The notes: generated from the letters alone by a model not told the origin. Positions 24,108 to 32,913 are shown, numbered from the stretch's first letter. The stretch: DNA of 64,000 nt from Prescottella soli (GCF_040024445.1 NZ_CP157276.1:1736001-1800000); one strand, 5' to 3'. A program made the numbers and translations.

Positions 24108-25187
24108 GTGGCCAAGCCCCTCGCGCGATACGCCTCGCTGACCGGATATATCGAGGTCAGCCGCATGTTGAACATAGATCCGGTACAGCTGCTGAGGACC
24201 GTTGGACTCGACCCCTCGAGCCTCGACCTTCAGGATCGATGGATCCCAGCCGCCTCGGTGGCGCGCCTGCTCGAACTGTCGTCGGCCGTGTCCGGTCGCC
24301 CGGACTTCGCACTCAAGCTCGCCGAACACCGTCGACTGTCCACGCTCGGACCGCTCAGCGTGAGCATCCGCGAGGAGCCCAATGCCCGGAGCGCGTTCCA
24401 GATGCTGATCCGGTACCAGCACATGTACAACGAGGCCCTGCACATCCGCATGACCGAGCGGGACGGCTTGTCCGCGATACAGGTGAGCTTCGAACCCGGC
24501 GAACCGATGCCCGTCCGTCAGTCGATCGAACTCGCAGTCACGGTGGTCTACCAGCTTCTCCGCAACCTGCTCGGCGATCGATGGCACCCCGTATCCGTCT
24601 GCTTCGAGCACGGCCGGCCCACCGACGACTCCACACATCGCCGAATGTTCGCCGCGCCCCTCTCCTTCGACAACGACTTCAGCGGGATCGTCACCTACAC
24701 AAACGATCTGAACGAACCGAACCGTCTGTCCGATCCGGGGTTGCGCTCGTACGCGAAGCAGTTCCTCGACACGATCTCGACACCGGAGGAACCGACGCTC
24801 GAAGGGCGCGTCCGCGAACTCGTCGAGCTACTCCTGCCGACCGGCCGGTGCTCCATCGACCAGGTGGCCCGCAGCCTCGGCGTCGACCGCCGCACGGTCC
24901 ATCGCCATCTCGCAAAATCCGGCCAGACGTTCACCTCCGTCCTCGACACCACCCGAGCAGAACTCGCCAATCGGATGGTCAGCGGGACCCGCTACTCGTT
25001 CACCGAGATCTCGGAGATGCTCTCGTTCTCGACTCCGAGCAGCTTCTCCCGCTGGTTCAACCAGCAGTTCGGCGTCAGCCCGCGAGAGTGGCGCAAACAG
25101 GCAGCGACGGGCGTCTTCACAGGAACCGTCGGCGCCTACGGGACAGGCGTGTCCCAAGATGCACAGAATGACGTCCCGGAGGGGTAA
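24108..25187 (+). CDS. AraC-family transcriptional regulator
   Basis: A 359-residue protein. The N-terminal two-thirds (LARYASLTGYIEVSRMLNID, later LRNLLGDRWHPVSVCFEHG) matches the arabinose-binding-like sensor domain of the OruR/ToxT-like AraC group. The C-terminal DNA-binding domain has a first helix-turn-helix at SIDQVARSLGVDRRTVHRHL and a second around TEISEMLSFSTPSSFSRWFN, QQFGVSPREWR. GTG 24108 is chosen since GAGGAGG lies nine bases upstream; the open frame before it lacks homology. It is divergent from the BKACE group and followed by the MFS and CoA-transferase genes, so it probably activates both arms. Confidence 0.88.
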   Translation: MAKPLARYASLTGYIEVSRMLNIDPVQLLRTVGLDPSSLDLQDRWIPAASVARLLELSSAVSGRPDFALKLAEHRRLSTLGPLSVSIREEPNARSAFQMLIRYQHMYNEALHIRMTERDGLSAIQVSFEPGEPMPVRQSIELAVTVVYQLLRNLLGDRWHPVSVCFEHGRPTDDSTHRRMFAAPLSFDNDFSGIVTYTNDLNEPNRLSDPGLRSYAKQFLDTISTPEEPTLEGRVRELVELLLPTGRCSIDQVARSLGVDRRTVHRHLAKSGQTFTSVLDTTRAELANRMVSGTRYSFTEISEMLSFSTPSSFSRWFNQQFGVSPREWRKQAATGVFTGTVGAYGTGVSQDAQNDVPEG

Positions 25188-25290
25188 TTATCGTAAACGG
25201 AGTACATATAACGTGATGTGCGCCACGTTCCCTTGCGCGCAGTAGCACGCATCACTTCCGTATCCGCCCTCCGGTGAAATGAGCTCTGCC

Positions 25291-25449
25291 ATGACCACGA
25301 CCACCGAGCCGACACTCACCCCCACGATCGACCGCATGCAGCGAGACGGAAGCTGGAATCCGCTGTGGAACACCCTTTCCCAGTGGGGCGAACAGTTCAT
25401 GGCGATGTACTCGGCGTCAACGGCAAGTAGACTCCCCAGGCCGAGCTGA
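25291..25449 (+). pseudogene. Short ORF, probable relic of a catabolic enzyme gene
   Basis: The ATG at 25291 opens 52 codons (MTTTTEPTLTPTIDRMQRDG, then WNPLWNTLSQWGEQFMAMYS) ending at TGA 25447-25449. Another frame carries on with TPQAELTAFEAPS. The start resembles the N-terminus of carboxymuconolactone-decarboxylase-like proteins, but this is weak. The rest of the 362-base interval between araC and the MFS gene holds no gene I can support; CATATAAC near 25206 may be a -10 element. It could also be a small real gene. Confidence 0.35.
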
Positions 25450-25549
25450 CCGCGTTCGAAGCCCCCTCCTAGACCAAGCCCCCGTCGCGACATCGATCGC
25501 CGCGCCCTCGATCGCCGCGCTCCCAGCCCATCCGCCTCCAGGAGCAACC

Positions 25550-26914
25550 ATGGGACTGTCCCCAGCACCGACCGACCAGCTGGTCGGAACCATCGAACCC
25601 GACCACATCGAGCAGGACGTCGTCTCGGCCCCGAGTCGCCCGCGGTCCCGGATCTACCCGTGGCTCGTCGCCGCCCTCGCGTTCGCGCTGCTGCTGTCGG
25701 ACTACATGTCCCGGCAGGTTCTCAGCGCCGTCTTCCCGATGCTGAAGGCCGACTGGGATCTGTCCGATTCCCAGCTCGCCTCGCTCACGAGCGTCGTCGC
25801 TCTGATGGTCGGCCTGCTGACGTTCCCGCTGTCGCTGCTCGCCGACCGGTGGGGCCGGGTCAGAAGCCTGGTTCTGATGGCTGTGATGTGGAGCATCGCA
25901 ACGCTGTGCTGCGCGATCGCATCCAACTACGAGCAGATGCTGGCGGCGCGGTTCTTCGTGGGAGTCGGCGAGGCCGCGTACGGCAGCGTCGGCATCGCCG
26001 TGGTCCTCAGCGTGTTCTCCCCGCGTCTGCACTCATCGCTGAGCGGTGCCTTCATGGCCGGCGGATCGTTCGGTTCCGTGGTCGGCGTCTCGCTCGGTGG
26101 CGTGATCGCCGTGAACGTCGGGTGGCGGTGGTCGTTCACCGCGATGGCGGTTCTGGGACTCATCCTCGTCGCACTGTTCCGGGCCGTGGTCACCGAGTCG
26201 CGTCTCGCGAAGTACGCCGTGCACGACGAGCCCGTCGCCCCGGCCGATGGCGCCGCTCCGTCCGCCCCGGTGATCCGCGTCCCGGTGTCCACCCTGTTCA
26301 CGAACCCTGCCGTGTGGTGCGCCTACCTCGCCGGCGGATTCCAGATGTTCACCGCGGCCGTCCTGCTCTCGTGGACGCCCAGCTTCTTCAACCGGTACTA
26401 CGACATGGCGCTCGACAAGGCCGCCGGGGCGGCCGCGCTGTTCGTCCTGTTGGTCGGCACGGGAATGGTGGTGTGCGGCATGATCACCGACCGGGTGAGC
26501 CGTACCAATCCGGCACGCAAGTGGGTGACCGCCGTCGTGTTCTGCATGATCTCCCTGGTGGCACTCGGCATCGGATTCCGTCTGGGCACCGGCGCCCCCC
26601 AGCTGGTCCTGCTCGGAATCGGTGCATTCTTCTCGGCCGGCTGCTCCGGTCCGACGGCCGCCATGGTCGCCAGCCTCACCCACGAGTCGGTCCGCTCGTC
26701 GGCACTGGGTACACTCACCATCGCCAACAATGTTCTCGGATTGGCGTTGGGCCCCTTCGTCATCGGCATCCTCGCCGATCGACTGGGACTTCTCGAATCC
26801 CTCCAGCTCGCGCCGTTCTTCTACGTCGCTGCCATCGTCGCGCTGCTTGTCGGCAAGCGCGTCTACCCGGCGGGAATGCGCAAGCTCGCGGCGCAGAGCA
26901 CTGCGTCCGCCTGA
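25550..26914 (+). CDS. MFS transporter, probable substrate carrier of the catabolic island
   Basis: A 454-residue, twelve-helix carrier. The first helix reads YPWLVAALAFALLLSDYMSR and is followed by the loop-2/3 signature LADRWGRVRSLVLM. The helix-5 region is ARFFVGVGEAAYGSVGIAVV, typical of spinster-like and aromatic/organic-acid MFS families. It has a good ribosome site (CAGGAG). It lies between araC and the CoA-transferase genes on the same strand, 40 bases from the latter, so import of the island's substrate is likely. The substrate class cannot be told from the sequence. Confidence 0.85.
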   Translation: MGLSPAPTDQLVGTIEPDHIEQDVVSAPSRPRSRIYPWLVAALAFALLLSDYMSRQVLSAVFPMLKADWDLSDSQLASLTSVVALMVGLLTFPLSLLADRWGRVRSLVLMAVMWSIATLCCAIASNYEQMLAARFFVGVGEAAYGSVGIAVVLSVFSPRLHSSLSGAFMAGGSFGSVVGVSLGGVIAVNVGWRWSFTAMAVLGLILVALFRAVVTESRLAKYAVHDEPVAPADGAAPSAPVIRVPVSTLFTNPAVWCAYLAGGFQMFTAAVLLSWTPSFFNRYYDMALDKAAGAAALFVLLVGTGMVVCGMITDRVSRTNPARKWVTAVVFCMISLVALGIGFRLGTGAPQLVLLGIGAFFSAGCSGPTAAMVASLTHESVRSSALGTLTIANNVLGLALGPFVIGILADRLGLLESLQLAPFFYVAAIVALLVGKRVYPAGMRKLAAQSTASA

Positions 26915-26954
26915 CCCAGCGACAGCCGAGACAGTCGGAGACGGAAAGGTACTC

Positions 26955-27719
26955 ATGAGCAAGATCTACGCATCGGCGGCCGACGCTGTCGCCGACATCC
27001 CCTCCGGGGCGTCCCTGGCCGTCGGCGGATTCGGACTGTGCGGCATCCCCGACGTTCTGATAGCCGCGCTCGCCGCCGGCACGGCAACCGACTTCGAGGT
27101 CTTCTCCAACAACTGCGGCACCGACGGCCACGGCCTGGGAATCCTGCTCGAGGACAGGCGCATTCGTCGGGTCACGGCGTCGTACGTCGGGGAGAACAAG
27201 GAGTTCGCGCGCCAGTACCTGTCGGGTGAACTCGAGGTGGAGTTGACGCCGCAGGGCACGCTCGCGGAGAAGATGCGCGCGGGCGGGGCGGGGATCCCGG
27301 CGTTCTTCACCCCGTCGGGAGTCGGCACCCCCATCTCCGAGGGCGGCCTGCCGTGGCGCTACGCCGCGGACGGTTCGGTGGCGCTCGCGTCGCCGCCGAA
27401 GGAGATCCGGGAGTTCGGTGGACGCGACTACGTCCTGGAGGAATCGATCACCGCCGACTTCTCGCTGGTGCACGCCATGGTCGCCGACACCGAGGGCAAC
27501 CTGGTGTTCAACAAGGCCGCGATGAACTTCAACCCGCTCGCCGCAATGGCCGGCCGGGTGTGCGTCGCCCAGGTCGAGGTGATCGTCGAGGCCGGAGAAC
27601 TCGATCCGGAGCAGGTCCATCTGCCCGGCATCTTCGTCGACCGCATCGTGCACATCGGACAGCAGGACAAGAAGATCGAGAAGCGGACCGTTTCGGCCGC
27701 GAAGGAGGGCACACGATGA
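26955..27719 (+). CDS. scoA: 3-oxoacid CoA-transferase, subunit A
   Basis: A 254-residue CoA-transferase family I alpha subunit. The conserved opening is [20 protein letters not shown], and [16 protein letters not shown] and [15 protein letters not shown] follow. With subunit B it moves CoA from succinyl-CoA to acetoacetate (or a related oxoacid). The start has GGAAAGG upstream. Its stop overlaps the subunit B start by ATGA. Next to a BKACE gene, the natural job is rescue of the acetoacetate that BKACE forms; beta-ketoadipate as substrate is an alternative. Confidence 0.9.
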   Translation: MSKIYASAADAVADIPSGASLAVGGFGLCGIPDVLIAALAAGTATDFEVFSNNCGTDGHGLGILLEDRRIRRVTASYVGENKEFARQYLSGELEVELTPQGTLAEKMRAGGAGIPAFFTPSGVGTPISEGGLPWRYAADGSVALASPPKEIREFGGRDYVLEESITADFSLVHAMVADTEGNLVFNKAAMNFNPLAAMAGRVCVAQVEVIVEAGELDPEQVHLPGIFVDRIVHIGQQDKKIEKRTVSAAKEGTR

Positions 27720-28363
27720 CCGCGGTGGTCGAGACCGTCGGCTGGACGCGCGAGCAGATGGCCGCACGCGCCGCACAGGAACTCGTGTCCGGCGAGTACG
27801 TCAACCTCGGGATCGGTCTGCCGACGTTGATTCCGAATCACCTGCCCGAAGGCGTCGAGGTCACGCTGCACAGCGAGAACGGGATCCTGGGCACCGGCCC
27901 GTACCCGACCGAGGCCGAGGTGGACCCGGATCTGATCAACGCCGGCAAGGAGACGGTGACGGTGAACGCCGGCGCGGCGTTCTTCGACTCCGCGACCAGT
28001 TTCGGGATGATCCGAGGCGGCCACATCGACACCGCGGTGCTCGGCGGCATGCAGGTCTCCGCCACCGGCGATCTGGCCAACTGGATGGTTCCGGGGAAGA
28101 TGGTCAAGGGCATGGGCGGCGCCATGGACCTGGTTCACGGCGCACGCCGGGTCATCGTGCTCATGGAGCACACTGACAAGTCCGGCGCCTCGAAGATCGT
28201 CGAACGCTGCACGCTGCCGCTGACCGGAAGCGCGGTGGTTCACCGGATCATCACCGATCTCGCCGTGATCGATGTGACGGATGCCGGTCTCGCACTTCGC
28301 GAATGCGCACCGGGCGTCACCGAGGAGCAGGTGCGGGCCGCCACGGACGCGGCACTGCTCTGA
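27716..28363 (+). CDS. scoB: 3-oxoacid CoA-transferase, subunit B
   Basis: A 215-residue beta subunit. The catalytic Glu that carries the CoA thioester lies in [32 protein letters not shown] and [20 protein letters not shown] are typical family segments. It is translationally coupled to subunit A (ATGA 27716-27719). It is the last gene of the plus-strand arm; the hairpin that should terminate this transcript starts ten bases later and is split by an IS element. Confidence 0.9.
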   Translation: MTAVVETVGWTREQMAARAAQELVSGEYVNLGIGLPTLIPNHLPEGVEVTLHSENGILGTGPYPTEAEVDPDLINAGKETVTVNAGAAFFDSATSFGMIRGGHIDTAVLGGMQVSATGDLANWMVPGKMVKGMGGAMDLVHGARRVIVLMEHTDKSGASKIVERCTLPLTGSAVVHRIITDLAVIDVTDAGLALRECAPGVTEEQVRAATDAALL

Positions 28364-28434
28364 CGACAACGCGAACGGGGGTGGGCGGCCGGTCGTGAAC
28401 TGGTCCCCGATAGTTGGACTGGCTAAGTAAGAGC

Positions 28435-29241
28435 CTAGGCGGCGAGGGCCTGGGTCCGGTATTGCGCCGGGCTCAGGCCTTCGAGCTTCGTGGAGATCCG
28501 TTCGGTGTTGTACCAGCGGATGTACTCGTGAAGTGCGGTGGTCAGTGCGCCGGTCTCGAGGTATCGGGTGTGGTGGAAGAGTTCGGCTTTGAGGTGGCCG
28601 AAGAAGTTCTCGATCACGGCGTTGTCATAGCAGTTGGCCTTGCGGGACATCGATTGGGTCGCACCGGCATTCGCGAGCAGCCGCCGCCAGGACGAGTGCT
28701 GGTAGTGGAATCCTTGGTCCGAGTGCACGAGCGGTGCCTGCCCGTCGTCGAGAGTCGCGAGCGCGGCACGCAGAGAACTGTTGGTCAACTCGAGAGTCGG
28801 TGCCAGGCCGATCGAGTAGGCGATGATCTGTCGGTCGAACAGATCCATGACCGGCGACAGATACAGCTTGCGGTCGCCGACACGGAACTCGGTCACGTCG
28901 GTGACCCACTTCTGATTCGGTGCACTGGCGTCGAAGTCGCGGTCGAGCAGGTTCGCAGCGACCGCGCCGGCCTCACCGCGGTAGGAGGTGAATCTCTTCC
29001 TGCGCCGCACCCGGCAGACGAACCCGAGCGTGCGCATGAGTGTGAGCACGGTCTTCTTCGCTACTTGCCGACCGGCTTTGACCACCTCGCAGTGGATGCG
29101 GCGATGACCGTAGCGACCGTTACTGCGCTCGAACGCTTCCACGATCGCGGACTTCAGCTCTGCTTGTGGGTCCGGGTCCTGCAGGCGGGCCTGGTGATAG
29201 AAGAACGTCGACCGGGCCAGCCCGGCAGCCTCGAGCAGCAC
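28435..29241 (-). CDS. IS3-family transposase OrfB, DDE catalytic part
   Basis: A 268-residue rve-type integrase core. The catalytic triad is Asp in KWVTDVTEF, Asp in LVHSDQGFHYQ and Glu in NAVIENFFGHLKAE. The N-terminal HTH_21-like part (RRIHCEVVKAGRQVAKKTVL) precedes it. The frame is open upstream of 29241 (VVSLKAEHRLDVLLEAAG) back to the slippery site, so the functional protein is probably an OrfAB fusion starting at 29774. The listed GTG start is formal. Confidence 0.92.
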   Translation of the reverse strand: MLLEAAGLARSTFFYHQARLQDPDPQAELKSAIVEAFERSNGRYGHRRIHCEVVKAGRQVAKKTVLTLMRTLGFVCRVRRRKRFTSYRGEAGAVAANLLDRDFDASAPNQKWVTDVTEFRVGDRKLYLSPVMDLFDRQIIAYSIGLAPTLELTNSSLRAALATLDDGQAPLVHSDQGFHYQHSSWRRLLANAGATQSMSRKANCYDNAVIENFFGHLKAELFHHTRYLETGALTTALHEYIRWYNTERISTKLEGLSPAQYRTQALAA

Positions 29242-29774
29242 ATCGAGGCGATGCTCGGCCTTGAGGGAGACGACAGCGTGGACCTTCGCTGTCGTTCCTG
29301 CGCCCTCAAGGCGCGCAATTTTCCCAGGTATGCGACCTCCGCGCGCAAGCGCTCGTTCTCTCGCCGTAGTTGTTCAAGCTCGCTGGCCTCGACCGACCCG
29401 GTACCGGCAGGGTTCGGTGGCCGGCCGGCCCGCTTCGGCCGCAACCCGTCCGCGCCCTCGTTGCGGTACGTGCGCGCCCACGTCTCGATCAGTTTCGGCG
29501 ACGACAGGTCGAGGTTCCTTGCCAGCGCGACTTTCGTCTCGCCCGCAAGGAACCGGCGCACCACCTCGAGCTTGAACTCGAATGTGAACGACCGCTTGAA
29601 CGGTTTGACCACCAGCGCTCCTCTGCCTCGAACCCGCCACCGGTCATACAGACGATCGGTGGCCGAGTGGCTCACGCCCAACCGCTTCGCGACCGCCTGA
29701 CCGGCCCAACCGGCCTCGAACAACGCTACCGCCGTGGTCCGCTGATCCTTCGATAGTGAACTTTGTGGATACAC
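29154..29774 (-). CDS. IS3-family OrfA, DNA-binding part, with -1 frameshift site
   Basis: A 206-residue product. It has two helix-turn-helix units (AGQAVAKRLGVSHSATDRLY and EFKLEVVRRFLAGETKVALA) and a leucine-zipper-like stretch (ELEQLRRENERLRAEVAYLG). The slippery heptamer G GGA AAA lies on the minus strand at 29325-29319 (CTG GGA AAA in frame); a -1 slip there joins OrfA to the OrfB frame (next codons ATT GCG CGC). The rest of the zero-frame product overlaps orfB and is probably of no use. The start is GTG at 29774. Confidence 0.85.
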   Translation of the reverse strand: MYPQSSLSKDQRTTAVALFEAGWAGQAVAKRLGVSHSATDRLYDRWRVRGRGALVVKPFKRSFTFEFKLEVVRRFLAGETKVALARNLDLSSPKLIETWARTYRNEGADGLRPKRAGRPPNPAGTGSVEASELEQLRRENERLRAEVAYLGKLRALRAQERQRRSTLSSPSRPSIASMCCSRLPGWPGRRSSITRPACRTRTHKQS

Positions 29775-29868
29775 AGAACTGCTCCCCGGACGTCGGAACT
29801 GAATTTCTCAGTCCAACTTCCGGGGAGCAGTTCATCGGCCGCCCACCCCCGTTCTCGCGTCGGGACGG

Positions 29869-31491
29869 TCAGCTCGCGGCGCGGCTACGCATCGCGTCGA
29901 CGAACACGCCGGGGATCTCGGCCGGCGTGCGGGCGACGTGGCTCGTTCCGCCGGTCGCTGCCGAGATCTTCTGCAGAACAGCGGCATCGGCGTCCTCGGT
30001 GATACCGATCGTGACGATGATGACCGGACGGGCCGGGTCCTGCTCCTTCTTCAGCGTCGCGAGCAGCTCGTCGAGCGAGATGCTCGACGGGTCCTCGTTG
30101 GCACCGTCGGTGAGCAGGATGACGCTGTTGACGGCCACCGGATCGTAGCCCTCCTTGACCTTGCGGAACGCGGCGAGCGTGGTGTCGTACAGGCCGGTTC
30201 CGCCCTTGACGAGGGTCGGCAGGGTGCGCACCGCGTCCGTCAGACGCTGACGGTGGCTGACACCGTCGACCATCTGGCCCATCGGTCGGATCGGCGTGAG
30301 CTCCTTGTAGTCCTGCCCGTTGCCGCCCAGGCCGATCGAGAACGCCCACAACCCGAGCTGCGCGTTGTCGGGGAACAGCTTGGCGCCGGTCTCGCTGGCC
30401 TGGACCGTCAGTGCGATCCGGGATTCCGATCCGGCCTTCTCGTTCATCGAGCCCGAGACGTCCTCGACCACCAGCGCGCGCGAGGGCAGCGCCAGCACGG
30501 CGTACCGCTTGAACACCTGCGCCGTCGCGGCGGCATCGGTCGGAGTGAGGGTCGTGACGTCCCCGACGCCGCGACCGGAATCGAGGGGGCCACGGTCAGG
30601 TCCACGGAAACCACTGCGGGACAGGGCAGCACGCCCCGACTCCGACGCCATCGCCTCGGCCAGTGCGACGCCGGCCTCCTTCGCCGCGGCGTGGTCGGAG
30701 CCCGGCGCGGTCACCACCACCGGGTAGTCGAGGAACACGGCACCGGTGTTGGGGACCGTCACCGCCAGCTTCGACGGGTCGCTCTGGTTGCGCGCCACCA
30801 CCTGTCCCTCGGTCGCGATCGCGATGCCGCCCTCGGCGGCGACCGCACCGAGCCGCGCGAGCACGTCCGCCTGGTGAAGATTGGCGGCCTGCGCCTGCGC
30901 GAGCGGAACGAGAGCGCCCGGGACGGCGTCGGCGGGAACCGTGCCCGCGTCCACCTCGGCGAGCGCACCGACGATCGGTGCGGCCGAGACACTGCTGGTG
31001 AGCGGATCGCCGATCCGCAGCCCGTGCAGTTGCAGCGCGCTCAGCCACGTCGCGAAGAAGGGCATGTCGCCCTGGCGGGCCGCGATCACGACCGGGGTGG
31101 CGGCGACCGACGGTGCCGCGACGTCGAACAAGGTGCCCGATCCACTGTTCGCCTTGGCGACCCATTGGGAGGAGTCCGGGATCCACAGGTCCGGGCCGCC
31201 CTGCTCCCCCGGGGCCCCGAGCGCGTCGACGCCCGACGCCGCCTCGACCGTGAAACTGCGGCAACCGAGGTCGTCGGCCGACATCGCGGTCGTGACCTCG
31301 GTGAGCACCGGGGCGATCGACGGGTCGGCGGCCACGGTGTACGCGGTCGTCGAATCGCAGCCGCCGCCGGCGAGACTGTCGACGACGAAATAGCCCGCAC
31401 CCACGACGACCACGGCGGCGAGGCCGATCGATCCGTACTTGACGACGGGAGAGACGGTTTTCGCGCGCGGTGCGCTGTGACGACCGGCCAT
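29869..31491 (-). CDS. Membrane-anchored substrate-binding/VWA protein
   Basis: A 540-residue protein. A basic N-terminus is followed by one membrane segment (IGLAAVVVVGAGYFVVDSLA). Next comes an extracellular solute-binding type II domain (DLWIPDSSQWVAKAN, VFLDYPVVVTAPG). The C-terminal VWA domain has a complete metal site: DVSGS, the Thr in KGGTGLYDTT and the Asp in LLTDGANED. This SBP-VWA combination is common in actinobacteria and of unknown function; it may hold metal-dependent contacts at the cell surface. It is convergent with scoB, originally separated from it only by a hairpin. Confidence 0.85.
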   Translation of the reverse strand: MAGRHSAPRAKTVSPVVKYGSIGLAAVVVVGAGYFVVDSLAGGGCDSTTAYTVAADPSIAPVLTEVTTAMSADDLGCRSFTVEAASGVDALGAPGEQGGPDLWIPDSSQWVAKANSGSGTLFDVAAPSVAATPVVIAARQGDMPFFATWLSALQLHGLRIGDPLTSSVSAAPIVGALAEVDAGTVPADAVPGALVPLAQAQAANLHQADVLARLGAVAAEGGIAIATEGQVVARNQSDPSKLAVTVPNTGAVFLDYPVVVTAPGSDHAAAKEAGVALAEAMASESGRAALSRSGFRGPDRGPLDSGRGVGDVTTLTPTDAAATAQVFKRYAVLALPSRALVVEDVSGSMNEKAGSESRIALTVQASETGAKLFPDNAQLGLWAFSIGLGGNGQDYKELTPIRPMGQMVDGVSHRQRLTDAVRTLPTLVKGGTGLYDTTLAAFRKVKEGYDPVAVNSVILLTDGANEDPSSISLDELLATLKKEQDPARPVIIVTIGITEDADAAVLQKISAATGGTSHVARTPAEIPGVFVDAMRSRAAS

Positions 31492-31562
31492 GGCTTGGAG
31501 ACCTCCAGGGAAGGCGCAGCGAGCGCTGGTGGTGGCGGATGATCGGGCGGGTTCCGCCCGAG

Positions 31563-31994
31563 TCAGGCGTACAGGGTGACGAACTTCTGCAGGGAGCTTT
31601 CGATGTCGCCGCGAAGTGCTCTCGCGACGCCCGCCCCGATCGGGCCGAAGAGCGGCGCGCCGCCGAGATCGATGTCGAGGGCGACCCTCGCACCTTCGGC
31701 CGCGGGGTCGACGCTGAGCACCAACCCGAGCTTGACGCCGCCCTTGCCGTCGCCCTTCAGGACCAGGCTGCGGGGCGGGTTGTACTGCTTCAACGTCCAG
31801 GTCACCCGGTTGCGCAGGCCCTTGACGGTGACCACCGAACTGATCGTGGTGCCCGCGCTCAATGCTGCCGGCAGCTCACCGCGCCACGCCTCGTGGATGC
31901 TGAGCCACTGGTCGAACCCCGTCAGATCCGACGCCTTGTTCCATGCGTCCTCCGGGCTCATCGGCACGTCCATGGACACCTTCAGCTTGGCCAT
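31563..31994 (-). CDS. SRPBCC protein, Rv0910-like
   Basis: A 143-residue START/SRPBCC-fold protein (MAKLKVSMDVPMSPEDAWNK, then ASDLTGFDQWLSIHEAWRGE). The pattern, including VTVKGLRNRVTWTL and GGAPLFGPIGAGVARALRGD, closely recalls mycobacterial Rv0910, reported as the toxin of the Rv0909-Rv0910 pair. No antitoxin gene is adjacent. A protein of the Rv0909 type is encoded 13 kb away (44616-44807). It could instead be an ordinary lipid-binding or cyclase-like protein. It is divergent from a methyltransferase gene. Confidence 0.75.
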   Translation of the reverse strand: MAKLKVSMDVPMSPEDAWNKASDLTGFDQWLSIHEAWRGELPAALSAGTTISSVVTVKGLRNRVTWTLKQYNPPRSLVLKGDGKGGVKLGLVLSVDPAAEGARVALDIDLGGAPLFGPIGAGVARALRGDIESSLQKFVTLYA

Positions 31995-32103
31995 TGACGG
32001 ATCGTAACCAATGACAAAGGTGACGTACACGACAGCTGCGGCTCTTGCCGCAACCCTCCGCCGGGCATACCGCAGCCCGGGATCGGGGATTACCGTCGAG
32101 AGC

Positions 32104-32847
32104 ATGAACGTGCCAGTCGATCCATCACGTTTCGAAGAGATGTACCGCGATGAACAGACGGCGCACGGATTGCCGACGGCCACACCCTGGGATATCGGCG
32201 GGCCGCAGCCGGTGATTCGACAGCTCGTCGCGCTCGGCGCGGTCAAGGGCGAGGTCCTCGACCCCGGAACGGGTCCCGGGCACCATGCCATCCACTACGC
32301 ATCGAAGGGCTACTCCGCCACCGGTATCGACGCGTCACCCACCGCCATCCAGCGCGCCCGAGACAACGCGGAGGCCGCCGGGGTATCGGTGAACTTCCAG
32401 GTCGCCGACGCGACGGTGCTCGAAGGGCTCGAGAATCGGTTCGACACCGTCGTCGACAGCGCCTTCTACCACACCTTCAGCACCGACACGGATCTGCAGA
32501 AGTCCTATCTGCGGGCCTTGCATCGGGCGACGAAGCCCGGGGCACGGTTGTTCATGTTCGAATTCAGCCCGCACAACGTCAACGGTTTGAGCTTCCCGCT
32601 CGCGATTCCCGAGGACAACTTCCGACAGGTCCTTCCTGCCGGAGGCTGGAACCTCACCTACCTGGGACCGACCACCTATCAAGGCAATCTCAGCGTCGAT
32701 GCCCTCGAGGCGATGGCTGCCGGCAACCCCGACATGTCCGACGAGTTCGAACCGCTGCTCGAACGGCTTCGAATCATCGAACCCCTCCTGATCGACGGCA
32801 GAGCCCACCTTCCCTTCTGGGAAGTCCACGCCACCCGCATCGATTGA
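32104..32847 (+). CDS. Class I SAM-dependent methyltransferase
   Basis: A 247-residue protein. Motif I is VLDPGTGPGHHAIHYASKGY, then GIDASPTAIQRARDNAEAAG and the acidic VADATVLEGLENRFDTVVDS. The layout resembles small-molecule or thiopurine-type methyltransferases. The ATG at 32104 is used since homology starts there; the frame is open farther upstream but has no ribosome site. No neighbour suggests a substrate. Confidence 0.85.
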   Translation: MNVPVDPSRFEEMYRDEQTAHGLPTATPWDIGGPQPVIRQLVALGAVKGEVLDPGTGPGHHAIHYASKGYSATGIDASPTAIQRARDNAEAAGVSVNFQVADATVLEGLENRFDTVVDSAFYHTFSTDTDLQKSYLRALHRATKPGARLFMFEFSPHNVNGLSFPLAIPEDNFRQVLPAGGWNLTYLGPTTYQGNLSVDALEAMAAGNPDMSDEFEPLLERLRIIEPLLIDGRAHLPFWEVHATRID

Positions 32848-32863
32848 CTGCACGACACGAGCT

Positions 32864-32897
32864 ACCGGTCGGCCGGCGAGATGGCCGGCCGACCGGT
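32864..32897. terminator. Bidirectional hairpin terminator
   Basis: ACCGGTCGGCCGGC (32864-32877) and GCCGGCCGACCGGT (32884-32897) form a perfect 14-bp stem with a six-base loop. It lies between the convergent methyltransferase and symporter genes, 17 bases from each stop. Confidence 0.8.
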
Positions 32898-32913
32898 GTC
32901 CGTCCTGGTGCGC

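Larger units (their letters stand above)
28396..29834 (-). mobile_element. IS3-family insertion sequence, 1439 bp, apparently intact
   Basis: Terminal inverted repeats begin TGAACTGGTCCCCGATAGTT at the left (28396-28421) and, read inward, TGAACTGCTCCCCGGAAGTT at the right (29809-29834); they match at 23 of 26 bases. The three-base target duplication TCG flanks it (28393-28395 and 29835-29837), normal for IS3. It carries overlapping orfA and orfB with a -1 frameshift site, and the DDE residues are present, so it may be active. The insertion point is the loop of a terminator hairpin. Confidence 0.93.
28373..29854. terminator. Terminator hairpin split by the IS element
   Basis: GAACGGGGGTGGGCGGCC (28373-28390) and GGCCGCCCACCCCCGTTC (29837-29854) are perfect 18-base reverse complements, one on each side of the insertion. 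If the IS and one TCG copy are removed, they form a hairpin with the four-base loop GGTC between the convergent scoB and VWA-protein genes. The ancestral feature was clearly a bidirectional terminator. Confidence 0.85.
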
